This document shows positions 19,076 to 28,206 of a stretch of DNA of 64,000 bases, in pieces. Numbering within the stretch: position 1 is the stretch's first letter; each line of letters opens with the position of its first letter. Location of the stretch: positions 1-64,000 of the forward strand of contig NZ_JABBNB010000037.1 in assembly GCF_012933505.1 (NCBI RefSeq), given 5' to 3'. Below the pieces are notes generated by a model that was not told where the DNA came from, made no database searches, and saw only the letters and a list, made by a program, of their open reading frames with translations. The translations under genes and the position numbers were made by a program. This stretch comes from Gordonia asplenii (lineage in GTDB: Bacteria; Actinomycetota; Actinomycetes; Mycobacteriales; Mycobacteriaceae).

Positions 19076-19741
19076 CTAATCTCCCGGCGCCAGGATGCCC
19101 GGGGGCGGGTTGTCGCCGAGGTCGCGGACCGCCTTGGGCAGGATGAAGATGCCCTCGGCTTCGACGGTCACGGCGTCGTCGACGATCACCTGGCCGGAGA
19201 CGAAGGTCTTGACCCCCTCGACGCGGTCGACGGCGGACTGCACACGGATGGGACCCAGCGGCGTGCCCCTGTTGTAGCGGATGCGCAGCGTGCCGGTCAT
19301 GCCGGGGACGCCGGCGTTCACCGCGGCGTCGCCCAGAACCTGGTCGAGCATCGCCGCGATGATGCCGCCGTGCACGAGCGTCGGCGGCCCCTCGTACTGC
19401 GGGCCGATCACGACGTCGGCGTAAGTGAGGTCGCCGCGCTGGCGGATGTCCAGCGGCGGGGCGATGGGGTTACGCAGTCCCACGATCGCATTGCCCCAGG
19501 TACGTCGCTTGCCGTCGGGAGTCCAGCGGACGCCGAATGACCCCTCGACTGCTTTGGTGCCGAGCAGCGCCGTCGCCTCCTCGATGAGTTGGATCGCCTT
19601 CGCGACGTCGGGGGCGGGCACCTCGGTCAGTACCGTCGCCGCAACGAGTTCCCGAACTCGATCGGCGAGCGGCGCGTACAACTGGCTCGCCGCGGCGATC
19701 TCCTCGGGAGTCAGGTCTTCCATCACATGTCCGAACATCAT
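19076..19741 (-). CDS. PaaI family thioesterase (hotdog fold)
   Basis: A 221-residue acyl-CoA thioesterase-like protein. A helical N-terminal extension (about 1-95) precedes the hotdog domain, which carries the catalytic signature VHGGIIAAMLDQVLGDAA (about 122-139). This is the PaaI/4HBT type, hydrolysing acyl-CoA thioesters. Start 19741 is preferred, with AAAGGAG 9 nt upstream. It is divergent from an enoyl-CoA hydratase family gene, which fits a joint role in acyl-CoA turnover. Substrate is unknown. Confidence 0.88.
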   Translation of the reverse strand: MMFGHVMEDLTPEEIAAASQLYAPLADRVRELVAATVLTEVPAPDVAKAIQLIEEATALLGTKAVEGSFGVRWTPDGKRRTWGNAIVGLRNPIAPPLDIRQRGDLTYADVVIGPQYEGPPTLVHGGIIAAMLDQVLGDAAVNAGVPGMTGTLRIRYNRGTPLGPIRVQSAVDRVEGVKTFVSGQVIVDDAVTVEAEGIFILPKAVRDLGDNPPPGILAPGD

Positions 19742-19824
19742 CGACGCCGCTCCTTTACCTTGCCTACTGCTAGAACACGTTACAGTTCCAATCGACGGGA
19801 GTGCGCGGGGTAGCGTTTTCCACC

Positions 19825-20658
19825 ATGACTGATACTTCCCTCGACTGGAAAGCCTTCACCGTCGCGATCGCCGACGACATCGCCGAGGTGACCCTGATCG
19901 GCCCCGGCAAGGGCAACGCGATGGGCCCCGACTTCTGGTCTGAGCTGCCCGTGTTGTTCCGCCAGCTCGACGCCGATCCCGCGGTCCGTGCGGTGGTGAT
20001 CACCGGATCCGGCGCGAATTTCTCCTACGGCCTCGATCTGCCCGCGATGAGCGGCACCCTGGGACCCGTACTCGCCGACGGCGCGAAGGCCGCGCCGCGC
20101 ACCGCGTTCCACGACCACGTGATCGCGATGCAGTCCGGCATCAACGCCGTCGCGGAGTGTCGCAAGCCGGTCGTCGCCGCGGTCAGCGGCTGGTGCATCG
20201 GCGGCGGCGTCGATCTCATCAGCGCCGCCGACGTCCGCTATGCGAGCGCCGACGCCAAGTTCAGCATCCGTGAGGTCCGCGTGGCGATCGTGGCGGACAT
20301 GGGGTCGCTCGCACGACTGCCCGCGATCATCGGCGACGGCCACTTCCGCGAGCTCGCGCTGACCGGCAAGGACATCGACGCCGCCCGAGCCGAGCGGATC
20401 GGCCTGCTCAACGACGTCCTCGACGATCAGGAAGCGGCCCTCGCCGCAGCGCGCGCCACCGCGCGCGAGATCGCCGACAATCCGCCGCTGGTGGTCCAGG
20501 GCATCAAGACGGTGCTCGAACAATCGCGCGCCGCCGACATCGCGGCATCGCTGCGCTATGTCGCGGTGTGGAACTCGGCCTTCATGCCCAGCAACGACCT
20601 CACCGAGGCGATGACCGCCGTCTTCGAGAAGCGCCAGCCGCGGTACCAGGGCGAATAG
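19825..20658 (+). CDS. Crotonase/enoyl-CoA hydratase family protein
   Basis: A 277-residue crotonase-fold enzyme acting on acyl-CoA. The oxyanion-hole segments are FSYGLDLPAM (about 70-79) and AVSGWCIGGGVDLISAADVRYAS (about 117-139). The motif REVRVAIVADMGSLARLP (about 151-168) with Glu and Asp resembles the delta(3,5)-delta(2,4)-dienoyl-CoA isomerase (ECH1) subgroup more than classical hydratases. It could therefore move double bonds during beta-oxidation of unsaturated acyl-CoA. It is divergent from the thioesterase gene. Confidence 0.9.
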   Translation: MTDTSLDWKAFTVAIADDIAEVTLIGPGKGNAMGPDFWSELPVLFRQLDADPAVRAVVITGSGANFSYGLDLPAMSGTLGPVLADGAKAAPRTAFHDHVIAMQSGINAVAECRKPVVAAVSGWCIGGGVDLISAADVRYASADAKFSIREVRVAIVADMGSLARLPAIIGDGHFRELALTGKDIDAARAERIGLLNDVLDDQEAALAAARATAREIADNPPLVVQGIKTVLEQSRAADIAASLRYVAVWNSAFMPSNDLTEAMTAVFEKRQPRYQGE

Positions 20659-20663
20659 CCGAC

Positions 20664-21134
20664 TTAAGTCAAACGTCGCAACTCGAACACCGGAATCTTG
20701 CGATCGGTCCGCTGCTTATAGAGCGCGAAGTTGGGCCACACGGCCTCCAGCGTCTGCCAGGCGGCGTCGTAGGCGGCACCGTCGAGTTCGGTGACCGCGA
20801 CGTCGGTCTCGACGCCGTGGACACCGACCTGCGCTTTGTCCACCGCACGCAGGTTGAACACCCACGCCGGCGTGCGGTGGTCTCCGAAGTAGGAACCCGC
20901 GATCAGCCATCCCTGCGCGGTCGGCGCGCAGAGCAGGCGGGTCGATCGTCGGGCACCCGACTTGCGGCCCACCACGAACAACGTCACGTTGGGCAGCCCC
21001 GCGATGTCGAGCAACGCGACGCGGTTGCGGCTCAGCCGTTGAATCGCCTTGTCGCCCTTCACAATCCACGGGAGAAATCGCGGGAGCCAGGGAATACTGC
21101 CGACCCAGACCGCGACGGGGGTCAAGAAACTCAT
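20664..21134 (-). CDS. Nitroreductase/deazaflavin-dependent oxidoreductase (Ddn-like)
   Basis: A 156-residue F420-dependent reductase of the Ddn (FDOR-A) family. The split beta-barrel signature is TLFVVGRKSGARRSTRLLCAPTAQGWLIAGSYFGDHRTPAWVFNLRA (about 51-97), where the basic residues bind the deazaflavin tail. The family reduces quinones or other hydrophobic substrates at the membrane and is typical of mycobacteria and relatives. It is convergent with the crotonase gene, 5 bp between stops. Confidence 0.92.
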   Translation of the reverse strand: MSFLTPVAVWVGSIPWLPRFLPWIVKGDKAIQRLSRNRVALLDIAGLPNVTLFVVGRKSGARRSTRLLCAPTAQGWLIAGSYFGDHRTPAWVFNLRAVDKAQVGVHGVETDVAVTELDGAAYDAAWQTLEAVWPNFALYKQRTDRKIPVFELRRLT

Positions 21135-21157
21135 GAGCTGCAGTGTACTTTCAGCTG

Positions 21158-22078
21158 ATGGCTCAGCGAATCGCCGTCGACGGTGGCCAGTCCGGTACGC
21201 GGATGCGGATCGACGGGCTCGGCGAGGTCGACGCCGGCCCGATCTACACCGACCGACCGCTGGTCGGGCAGCTGCGCGGATATCTCTCGACGGCGCTCGC
21301 AGACCTCTCCGGACCAGCCGAATATGAACTCGCCGTTGGGATTTCGGGTCTCACGCCAGCCAACTCCCGACCCGACGAACTGCTTGCGGCCTGTCGTGAA
21401 CTCGGCATCGTCCGGGTGGCACTCGCACACGACTCGGTGTCGGCGTACCTCGGCAGCAATGGCTGGAACTTCGGCGCCGTCGTCGCGGCGGGCACCGGGA
21501 TCGTCGGGCTCGGGGTGTCGGCGGACACCGTCGGGCGCGTCGATGGATGGGGGTACCTGTTCGGCGACGCCGGAAGCGCGTACTGGATCGGCCGCGCCGG
21601 AATCGCCGCAGCGCTGCGGGCCTTCGACGGTCGCGCCGCCGCGACGACGCTGGAGGCGCTCACGGTGCAGCACTTCGGTCCGCTTCCCGAACTCTATGTC
21701 GCCGTGCAGTCCGATCCCGACCGAGTCTCGAAGGTGGCGGCCTTCGCCGTCGTCGTGGCGGCCGCGGCCGACGATGGCGATCTCGTCGCGACACAGATCA
21801 TCGACGATGCGGCCGACGAGTTGGCGCACACCGTGTGCACGGCGGCGCGCAACGTCGCACCGCGGTGGCCGGCGCCTCCGCGGATCAGCTGGACCGGAAA
21901 GGTGATCACCGGCAACGACGCTCTGCGCGCACGATTCGTCGAACGGGTACGGGCATCGATTCCCGACGCCGACGTCGCCGCACCGCTGGGAAGTCCGCTC
22001 GACGGCGTCGCGCGGTTGTTCGACGCACCGCAGGGGCATCCGCTGGGACGGGAAATCGCGCTGGCGGCACACCGGTGA
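21158..22078 (+). CDS. BadF/BadG-type ATPase, N-acetylglucosamine-kinase-like
   Basis: A 306-residue sugar kinase-like protein of the ASKHA superfamily. The phosphate-1 loop is IAVDGGQSGTRMRI (residues about 4-17), and the phosphate-2 and adenosine regions are VAAGTGIVGLGV (about 109-120) and the GYLFGDAGSAYWIGR segment (about 133-147), the hallmark of N-acetylglucosamine kinases of this family. It likely phosphorylates an amino sugar for recycling of cell-wall material. The ATG at 21158 is preferred over a GTG at 21143. Divergent from the Ddn-like gene. Confidence 0.85.
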   Translation: MAQRIAVDGGQSGTRMRIDGLGEVDAGPIYTDRPLVGQLRGYLSTALADLSGPAEYELAVGISGLTPANSRPDELLAACRELGIVRVALAHDSVSAYLGSNGWNFGAVVAAGTGIVGLGVSADTVGRVDGWGYLFGDAGSAYWIGRAGIAAALRAFDGRAAATTLEALTVQHFGPLPELYVAVQSDPDRVSKVAAFAVVVAAAADDGDLVATQIIDDAADELAHTVCTAARNVAPRWPAPPRISWTGKVITGNDALRARFVERVRASIPDADVAAPLGSPLDGVARLFDAPQGHPLGREIALAAHR

Positions 22079-22083
22079 CGAAA

Positions 22084-22123
22084 CGACGACACCGGACGCC
22101 CATCAGGGCGACCGGTGTCGTCG
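22084..22123. terminator. Hairpin between convergent genes
   Basis: Stem CGACGACACCGG/CCGGTGTCGTCG (12 bp) with an inner 5-bp stem CGCCC/GGGCG and loop ATCA. It lies between the kinase stop and the stop of the convergent membrane protein and can serve both. Confidence 0.75.
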
Positions 22124-22136
22124 ATGATCTCTCGCG

Positions 22137-23384
22137 TCAGTTCGACGCCGTGAACGTCGGCGTGGACGCCGACAGATCGATGGTGCCGCTCAGATAGTCG
22201 GTGGTGGTGTCGGTCTGCGCACCGTCGTAGGTCGAGGTGTACGAGTACGACCAGGAGACGCTGCCGGACACCTTCACCTTGTTCGGGTCGTCGTAGTCGA
22301 AACGATAGGTGAGGCCGCTGAGGTCGGTGGGCTTGGTCCAGCGGACACTGCCGGGAACCGTCGAGCGGTAGGTCGACTGGTCACAGCCGGGCCGGTCGGT
22401 GCTGGCCTTGGCCTGCGTCGACGTCGCGCAGTTGGTCATGTAGGAGTTGATCGCGGAATCGACCACCTGTTTGCCCTGCGTGCTCAGACTCGTGTCCAGC
22501 GAAGGATAGAACGTGTAGTCCTCGGGACCCAGCGGGAACTGCTTCTTCGAATCGGTGACGTTGATGTTCGCGTTCGACGATCCCCACACCAGCGGGCCGG
22601 GGAAGACATAGATCTTGGTGTCGTCGGAGACGTCGACGCCGAACAGCGACAATCCGGGAATCTTGTTCGTCGAGCTCAAGGTGATGGCGAGCGCACCGTT
22701 GTCGAGCTTCCACTCGTCACCCGACTTGCGTACCCGAATGTCCTCGTCGACGTTCTTGTCTCCGTGCTTGTAGGTGGCGTTCACCGTCGCCATGGTGCTG
22801 AGATTGGTATCCGGCTTGCGCACCGTGATGTCGGTGATCGGGGCCGATTCGCGCTGCTTCTTCACGATCTCGTCGGTCAGCAGATCCTCCGACGCCGGCG
22901 TCACCGACACGCTCAGCGCCTTCTTGGCGTCTCCGCCGGCCAGCGCGTTCAGATACGTCTGCACGGCTGCCTCGGGGCTGCCGGTCGAGTCGTCACCGCC
23001 GGTGAACATGACGACGAGCGAGACCACCAGCACGACGACGAGTACCGCGGCGCCGATGCCCAGCCCGATGAACAGGCCCTTGTTGCTCTTCTTGGGCATC
23101 CCGTTCGGGCCGGGTCCCCATGCGGGCGCACCGCCGGGGACCGGGCCGGTGCCGAACTGCTGCGGCCCGGTGTGGCCGAACTGAGGCCCAGACGGGCCGT
23201 AGCCGGGGGCTTGCTGCTGCGACCACACGTCGCCGGTGGTGGCCGGGTACTGCGGCTGGCCACCGGAGTACTGCGCGTCGCTGAACGGTGCGCCCGGCTG
23301 ACCGCCGGCGGTGTTGATCTGCGTCTGCGCCCACTGCTGGTGACTGGGATCCTGTGGGTGGTTGGGATCCTGCGGGTTCGTCAT
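22137..23384 (-). CDS. Membrane-anchored protein with Pro/Gln/Gly-rich N-terminus
   Basis: A 415-residue protein. Residues 1-95 are low-complexity Pro/Gln/Gly, cytoplasmic. One transmembrane helix follows KKSNKG (about 103-128, GLFIGLGIGAAVLVVVLVVS). The extracellular part begins with an NTF2-like, DUF4878-type segment (SPEAAVQTYLNALAGGDAKKALSVS) and continues with a beta-rich domain. The function is unknown. Its ATG overlaps the htpG stop by 4 bp (ATGA), so it is translationally coupled to the chaperone gene. Confidence 0.8.
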   Translation of the reverse strand: MTNPQDPNHPQDPSHQQWAQTQINTAGGQPGAPFSDAQYSGGQPQYPATTGDVWSQQQAPGYGPSGPQFGHTGPQQFGTGPVPGGAPAWGPGPNGMPKKSNKGLFIGLGIGAAVLVVVLVVSLVVMFTGGDDSTGSPEAAVQTYLNALAGGDAKKALSVSVTPASEDLLTDEIVKKQRESAPITDITVRKPDTNLSTMATVNATYKHGDKNVDEDIRVRKSGDEWKLDNGALAITLSSTNKIPGLSLFGVDVSDDTKIYVFPGPLVWGSSNANINVTDSKKQFPLGPEDYTFYPSLDTSLSTQGKQVVDSAINSYMTNCATSTQAKASTDRPGCDQSTYRSTVPGSVRWTKPTDLSGLTYRFDYDDPNKVKVSGSVSWSYSYTSTYDGAQTDTTTDYLSGTIDLSASTPTFTASN

Positions 23385-25378
23385 TGCTCCGTGTCCTGTT
23401 CGGGGGCGTCGCCCTCGGGCGCGAGCGCCCGGGTCAACGAATCGGCCAACAGCCGGGCGAACGCGGCGGGATCCTCCAGCTCGCCTCCCTCGGCTATCAA
23501 TGCCATACCGTAGACCAGCTTCGCCGAGTCGACGAGTTCGGCGGCGTCGGCGTCAGCGGCGTGAGCGGCACGCAGCGCGACGACGAGGGGGTGGTCCGGA
23601 TTGAGCTCGAGAGCTCGCTTGGACCGCGGAATCGGCTGGCCAGAGGCCCGATACAGCTTTTCCAGCTGGGGCGACATGCTGAACGCGTCCCCGACGAGCA
23701 CTGCCGCGGACTCGGTCAACCGGGTCGAGATCCGCGCCTCGGTGATGTCGTCGGACAGGGCCGTGCCGAGCCAAGTCAGCAGGTCAGCGAACTCTTCGTT
23801 GCGCTTGGCCTGCGCTTCGTCGGCGGCCTTCTTCTCGTCTTCGGTGTCTCCGGCGTCGAGGTCGACGGCGCCCTTGGCGATCGACTGGAAGCGGTGATCG
23901 CTGTAGTCGCCGACGCTGTCGACCCACATCTCGTCGACCGGATCGGATAGCAGGAGGACCTCGAATCCCTTGGCGCGCAACGCTTCCATGTGCGGCGAGT
24001 TCTCGATCTGCGTGCGCGACTCGCCGGTCATGTAGTAGATGACGTCCTGCCCGGATTTCATCCGCGAGATGTACTCGTCGAGCGTGGTGAATCCGTCGTC
24101 GGATGTCGTCGATTCGAATGACGACGCCTTGAGGATCGCGTCCTTGTTGTCGGGGTCGTTGACCAGACCTTCCTTGAAGACGCGGCCGAACTGGGTCCAG
24201 AACGTCTTGTAGTCGTCGGGGCGCGACGACTGCAGGTCGGTGACCGTCGAGATGACCTTCTTGGTCAACCGGCGTCGAATGGCGCGGATCTGACGGTCCT
24301 GCTGCAGAATCTCGCGGGAGACGTTGAGGGAGAGGTCGGCGGCGTCGACGACGCCCTTGACGAAACGCAGGTACTCCGGAAGCAGATTCTCCGAGTCCTC
24401 CATGATGAACACGCGCTTGACGTAGAGATGGATGCCGCCGGAGCGCTCGCGCATGAACAGGTCGAACGGCGCCTGGCTCGGGATGAACAGCAGCGCCTGG
24501 TACTCGAAGGTGCCCTCGGCCTTGAGAGTGATGATCTCCAGCGGGGTGTCCCACGCGTGGCTCACATGCCGGTAGAAGTCGGCGTACTCCTCGTCGGAGA
24601 CCTCGTCGCGTGTCTTGGCCCACAACGCCTTGCGGGAGTTGATCGTCTGGATCTCGGTGATCGTCTCCGGCGTCGCGTCGGACTCGGATTCGTCGTCGTC
24701 GGCCGGCTTGGGAGCGGGCTTCTCCACCTCGATGCGGATCGGCCAGCTGATGAAGTCGCTGTAGCGTTTCACCAGTTCACGAAGCTTGTGTTCGCTCGTG
24801 TAGTCGTAGAGGTGGTTCTCGTCGTCGGCCGGCTTGAGGTGCAGGGTGACCGACGTGCCCTGCGGGGCGTCGGGTGCCTCTTCGATGGTGTAGGTACCGC
24901 CGCCGGTGGACTGCCAGCGCGTTCCGACGCTCTCCCCGGCCCGCTTGGTGACGAGGGTGACGGTGTCGGCGACCATGAAGGTCGAATAGAACCCGATGCC
25001 GAACTGACCGATGAGTTCCTCCGACGCGGCCGCGTCCTTAGCCTGCGCGAGCTTCTGGCGCAGTTCGCCGGTGCCCGAGCGGGCGAGCGTGCCGATCAGG
25101 CCGATCACGTCGTCGCGGCTCATGCCGATGCCGTTGTCGGCGACGGTGAGGGTCCGCAGTTCCTCGTTGGTGTCGAGCATGATGTGCAGGTTCGACGTGT
25201 CGACGTCGAGGTCCTTGTCCTGCAGCGACTCGATGCGCAGCTTGTCCAGTGCGTCCGACGAGTTGGAGATCAGCTCACGCAGGAAACTGTCTTTGTTGGA
25301 GTAGACGGAATGGACCATGAGGTCCAACAACTGCTGTGTCTGCGCCTGAAACTCGAATGTCTCGGCCTGGGAACTCAT
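23381..25378 (-). CDS. htpG: Molecular chaperone HtpG (Hsp90)
   Basis: A 665-residue Hsp90-family chaperone that refolds client proteins with ATP. The N-terminal GHKL ATPase motifs are all present: FLRELISNSSDALDKLR (with the catalytic Glu), DNGIGM, and GQFGIGFYSTFMVAD. The middle domain and the dimerising C-terminal domain complete the usual length. The insert KPAPKPADDDESESDATPE in the charged linker is acidic, as usual. The ATG at 25378 fits the conserved N-terminus after AGGGTCAG. It is coupled to a membrane protein downstream. Confidence 0.97.
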   Translation of the reverse strand: MSSQAETFEFQAQTQQLLDLMVHSVYSNKDSFLRELISNSSDALDKLRIESLQDKDLDVDTSNLHIMLDTNEELRTLTVADNGIGMSRDDVIGLIGTLARSGTGELRQKLAQAKDAAASEELIGQFGIGFYSTFMVADTVTLVTKRAGESVGTRWQSTGGGTYTIEEAPDAPQGTSVTLHLKPADDENHLYDYTSEHKLRELVKRYSDFISWPIRIEVEKPAPKPADDDESESDATPETITEIQTINSRKALWAKTRDEVSDEEYADFYRHVSHAWDTPLEIITLKAEGTFEYQALLFIPSQAPFDLFMRERSGGIHLYVKRVFIMEDSENLLPEYLRFVKGVVDAADLSLNVSREILQQDRQIRAIRRRLTKKVISTVTDLQSSRPDDYKTFWTQFGRVFKEGLVNDPDNKDAILKASSFESTTSDDGFTTLDEYISRMKSGQDVIYYMTGESRTQIENSPHMEALRAKGFEVLLLSDPVDEMWVDSVGDYSDHRFQSIAKGAVDLDAGDTEDEKKAADEAQAKRNEEFADLLTWLGTALSDDITEARISTRLTESAAVLVGDAFSMSPQLEKLYRASGQPIPRSKRALELNPDHPLVVALRAAHAADADAAELVDSAKLVYGMALIAEGGELEDPAAFARLLADSLTRALAPEGDAPEQDTEQ

Positions 25379-25582
25379 CGACTGACCCTCCGGGAAATGC
25401 TCAACCGTCAATAATCCTTCGTGCGCGCGGGTCCGGTCCGCTAGACACCCCCGCGCGCCGCCAGCTCCCACGAAATCGGTTGTGAGAGCCAGCACAGAGT
25501 CTAGCGAGCGGCTCGGACAGTGCTCTCGGGCGGCTATGGTGGAGCGGTCGCAACGGCAGACTGATCGACGCAGGGAGCAGCG

Positions 25583-26347
25583 GTGACAGGTGATGTGCCT
25601 CGCATCCTCGGTGTGCATGCACACCCCGACGATGAGTCCATCTGGACCGGCGGAACGCTGGCCCGCCACATCGAGCGCGGCGGCATCGTCGACACCGTCA
25701 CCTGCACATGGGCCACGGGGACGCCGCGTCACCTCGAGTTGATCGACGCACTCGCCCAGCTCGGCGTCGATCATCCCCCCAAGATGCTCGGATACGCCGA
25801 CGGCGGCGTGCCCGAATCCGCCCCCGACCAGCCGAAGTTCGTCGACTCACGGCTCAACGACGCCGTCGGCGCGGTGGTCGAGTACATCCGCGACGTCAAG
25901 CCGCATATCGTCATCACCTACGACGCCTACGGCGTCTACGGCCACCCCGACCACATCCACGCCCATCGGGTGGCGCTGGCCGCCGTCGAAGCGGCCGCCG
26001 ACTCGCACATGTACATCGACCGGGGCGCCGCGTGGCAGGTTCAGTCGCTGTACTTCGTGACGATCGGCGAGGAGCAGATGGCCGGCGGCTGGAATCGGCT
26101 CGTCGCCAAGACCACCGACCCGATCGCAATTCCCGGTACCCCGGCCGATCGCATCGACGTCATCGCCGACGTCGGGGCGTGGCAGGCGAAGAAGTGGCAG
26201 GCGATCAAAGCCCACCACACCGAGTTCAACCGCAGCCGGACGCTGAAGTCGATGGCCGCGCTGGAGCCCGAGGCGCTCGAACGCCTGATGAGCATCGAGA
26301 GCTTTCAACGGCGAGACCTCGTCCCCGGCGGGTGCGACCTGTTCTAG
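25583..26347 (+). CDS. PIG-L family deacetylase, MshB-like
   Basis: A 254-residue zinc-dependent N-deacetylase. The metal motif HAHPDDESIW (about 12-21) and the later GHPDHIHAHR (about 115-124) are the signature of MshB/Mca/LmbE enzymes. The YDAYGVYGHPDHIHAHR pattern is closest to MshB, which deacetylates GlcNAc-inositol in mycothiol synthesis, but the protein is about 45 residues shorter than typical MshB (a shortened loop after the first motif). It may be a paralogue. The start is GTG with GGGAGCAGCG upstream. Divergent from htpG. Confidence 0.83.
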   Translation: MTGDVPRILGVHAHPDDESIWTGGTLARHIERGGIVDTVTCTWATGTPRHLELIDALAQLGVDHPPKMLGYADGGVPESAPDQPKFVDSRLNDAVGAVVEYIRDVKPHIVITYDAYGVYGHPDHIHAHRVALAAVEAAADSHMYIDRGAAWQVQSLYFVTIGEEQMAGGWNRLVAKTTDPIAIPGTPADRIDVIADVGAWQAKKWQAIKAHHTEFNRSRTLKSMAALEPEALERLMSIESFQRRDLVPGGCDLF

Positions 26348-26364
26348 CCGGCGACCGTCGCCGG
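26348..26364 (+). terminator. Short hairpin after the PIG-L gene
   Basis: CCGGCGA-CCG-TCGCCGG immediately after the stop, 7-bp perfect stem. There is no T-run; likely a weak terminator. Confidence 0.5.
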
Positions 26365-26563
26365 AAATCGGGTTGGTGTGTGGTCTGCCGGGCCCGTCTG
26401 CTGGTCAACTCACGCGTCGCCCCCGACCGATGCACGGCAGGCCACGACCCGGCCGACACCTGAGCCGAACGCCGACGTGACAAGCCCGACCGCGCCAGCC
26501 TCATCAGCCCCACCGGTGACAACGAACCGTTACTGCAGTATGAAGACCCGGTCTAGTGGCGTG

Positions 26564-26716
26564 TTCGACACGTGCGCTACCATCAAATGCATTGTGGTAC
26601 AGGGGTTTCGACACGCTCGTCACTTCGACTCGGCTAGCGCCTCGCTCAGTACGGCGCGCTTGCGCTCCTCACGGCTCAACCAGCAGATGAAGTGCCCGGA
26701 CCTGTGAAACCAGGCT
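26564..26716. repeat. Composite REP-like element, copy 1
   Basis: About 150 bp that starts GTTCGACACGTGCGC, passes TCAAATGCATTGTGGTACAG, GGGTTTCGACACGCTCGTC, GCTCAACCAGCAG and ends GTGAAACCAGGCTC. The outer parts recur almost identically but reversed at 47052-47170, while the centre differs. Positions 26365-26563 hold no gene. Confidence 0.75.
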
Positions 26717-26797
26717 CAACCGGCAGAGAAGCGCAACGTCATACAACTCTCTGAGTGCCAGACGAGGCGAACGTCGAGCTGACTCCCCGCGAGTCGA

Positions 26798-28081
26798 TCA
26801 CCGCTCCGATTTCGGCGCCGCCAACGCGCTCTCGCCGTCGAGCGGCTCCCCCAGCCCCCGACGCCGAGCGTGCCAGCCGACCGCTACGACGACCAGTGCG
26901 ATGGTGCCGAGTTGCAACACGGCTCCGCCGATCAGCGGCGCGCGCGGACCGAACTCCTCGGCGAGCCATCCCATCAGCGGCGATCCGACCGGCGTGCCAC
27001 CCATCAGGACCATCGTGTAGAGCGCCATCACTCGACCGCGGACGTGGTCGTCGGCGTTGGTCTGAACGAACATGTTCGTCGCGGTCATCGTCAACAGGCC
27101 GGCCAGTCCGACGAGCGGCAGGGACAGTGCGTAGGTGGCGTAGGTCGGTGTCAGTCCGCTGACCGCGAGGATCAACCCGAAGATGACCGACGTCCCGACG
27201 ACGAACCGCAGTCCCGGGGCCGACTGTCGGCGGGCGGCCAGCAGCGCACCGGCGAGCGAACCGATTCCCATCACCGAGCCGAGAACGCCGTACGATTCCG
27301 GCCCCAGATGGAATTCGTGCTGCACCATCACGGCGTTGGTCAGTTGGAAGTTCAGGGCGAAGGTTCCCACCGCGAAGCCCACACCGAGCGCAATCAGCAG
27401 TTCGGGGCGCTGAGCCACATATCGAAAGCCTTCGCGCACTTGACCTTTCGCGCGTGGAGCGGGCGTCGACCGGTCCAGCTTGGACGTATCCAGCAGGGCG
27501 AGTGCGATCAGCATCGCCACATAGCTCAGCGCGTTGGTCAGGATCGCCCAGCCGCTGCCCCACGCCGCGATGATGAGCCCGGCCAGACCCGGCCCGATCA
27601 ATCGCGCGACGTTGAACGAGGTGCTGTTGAGACCGATCGCATTGGTCAGATGTTCACGTCCGGCGACCTCGGTCACGAATGACTGCCGGGCGGGGACGTC
27701 GACCGCCGAGCCGATGCCGAAGATCAACGCGATGACGTACACGTGCCAGGTCTGCGCGGCGCCGAGTACGGTCAGCAGACCCAGTGCGAGCGCCGAGCAG
27801 GCCATCCAGGTCTGGGTGATGGCGAGCAGCAGGCGTTTGTCCATCCGGTCGGCGAGCAGCCCGCCGACCGGCGACAAGAGCAGCGCGGGCAGGAACTGCA
27901 GTGCGGTCGTGATGCCGACCGCCACCGCGGAGCCGCCGGACAGTTGCAGGACGAGCCAGTCTTGGGCGACGCGCTGAATCCAGGTGCCGACGTTGGAGAT
28001 GACCGCGCCGGTGAAGTAGGTGCGGTAGTTGGGTACGGCCAGCGATGCGAACATTCTCGACTCAGCCATATTCACACGCAC
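26798..28081 (-). CDS. MFS transporter, EntS-like (DHA3-type) exporter
   Basis: An approximately 427-residue membrane protein with about 12 hydrophobic helices. The opening NYRTYFTGAVISNVGTWIQRVAQDWLVLQLSGGS and the loop ADRMDKRLLL are typical of the EntS/enterobactin-exporter-like major-facilitator group. VDVPARQSFVTEVAGREHL (about 120-138) is another conserved motif. The start is uncertain: the GTG at 28081 has AGGGAAG about 5 nt upstream, while an ATG at 28069 has no good RBS and one at 28138 gives an unlikely N-terminus. The substrate is unknown. Confidence 0.88.
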   Translation of the reverse strand: MRVNMAESRMFASLAVPNYRTYFTGAVISNVGTWIQRVAQDWLVLQLSGGSAVAVGITTALQFLPALLLSPVGGLLADRMDKRLLLAITQTWMACSALALGLLTVLGAAQTWHVYVIALIFGIGSAVDVPARQSFVTEVAGREHLTNAIGLNSTSFNVARLIGPGLAGLIIAAWGSGWAILTNALSYVAMLIALALLDTSKLDRSTPAPRAKGQVREGFRYVAQRPELLIALGVGFAVGTFALNFQLTNAVMVQHEFHLGPESYGVLGSVMGIGSLAGALLAARRQSAPGLRFVVGTSVIFGLILAVSGLTPTYATYALSLPLVGLAGLLTMTATNMFVQTNADDHVRGRVMALYTMVLMGGTPVGSPLMGWLAEEFGPRAPLIGGAVLQLGTIALVVVAVGWHARRRGLGEPLDGESALAAPKSER

Positions 28082-28206
28082 CGCCACTTCCCTGCTCGCC
28101 GGACGTTCTGCTCGTCCTACGTATCGATCATCGGTCACCCCGCCGACCTAGAACAACGCGGGAACACACGTGCGATATTCCCACTTGCGGCGCGTCGACC
28201 GCGACG

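Noticed and set aside
18739-19080. Plus-strand open frames across the repeats at 18.7-19.1 kb
   Set aside because: They consist of repeat-derived sequence and read into the antisense of the thioesterase gene; no protein features.
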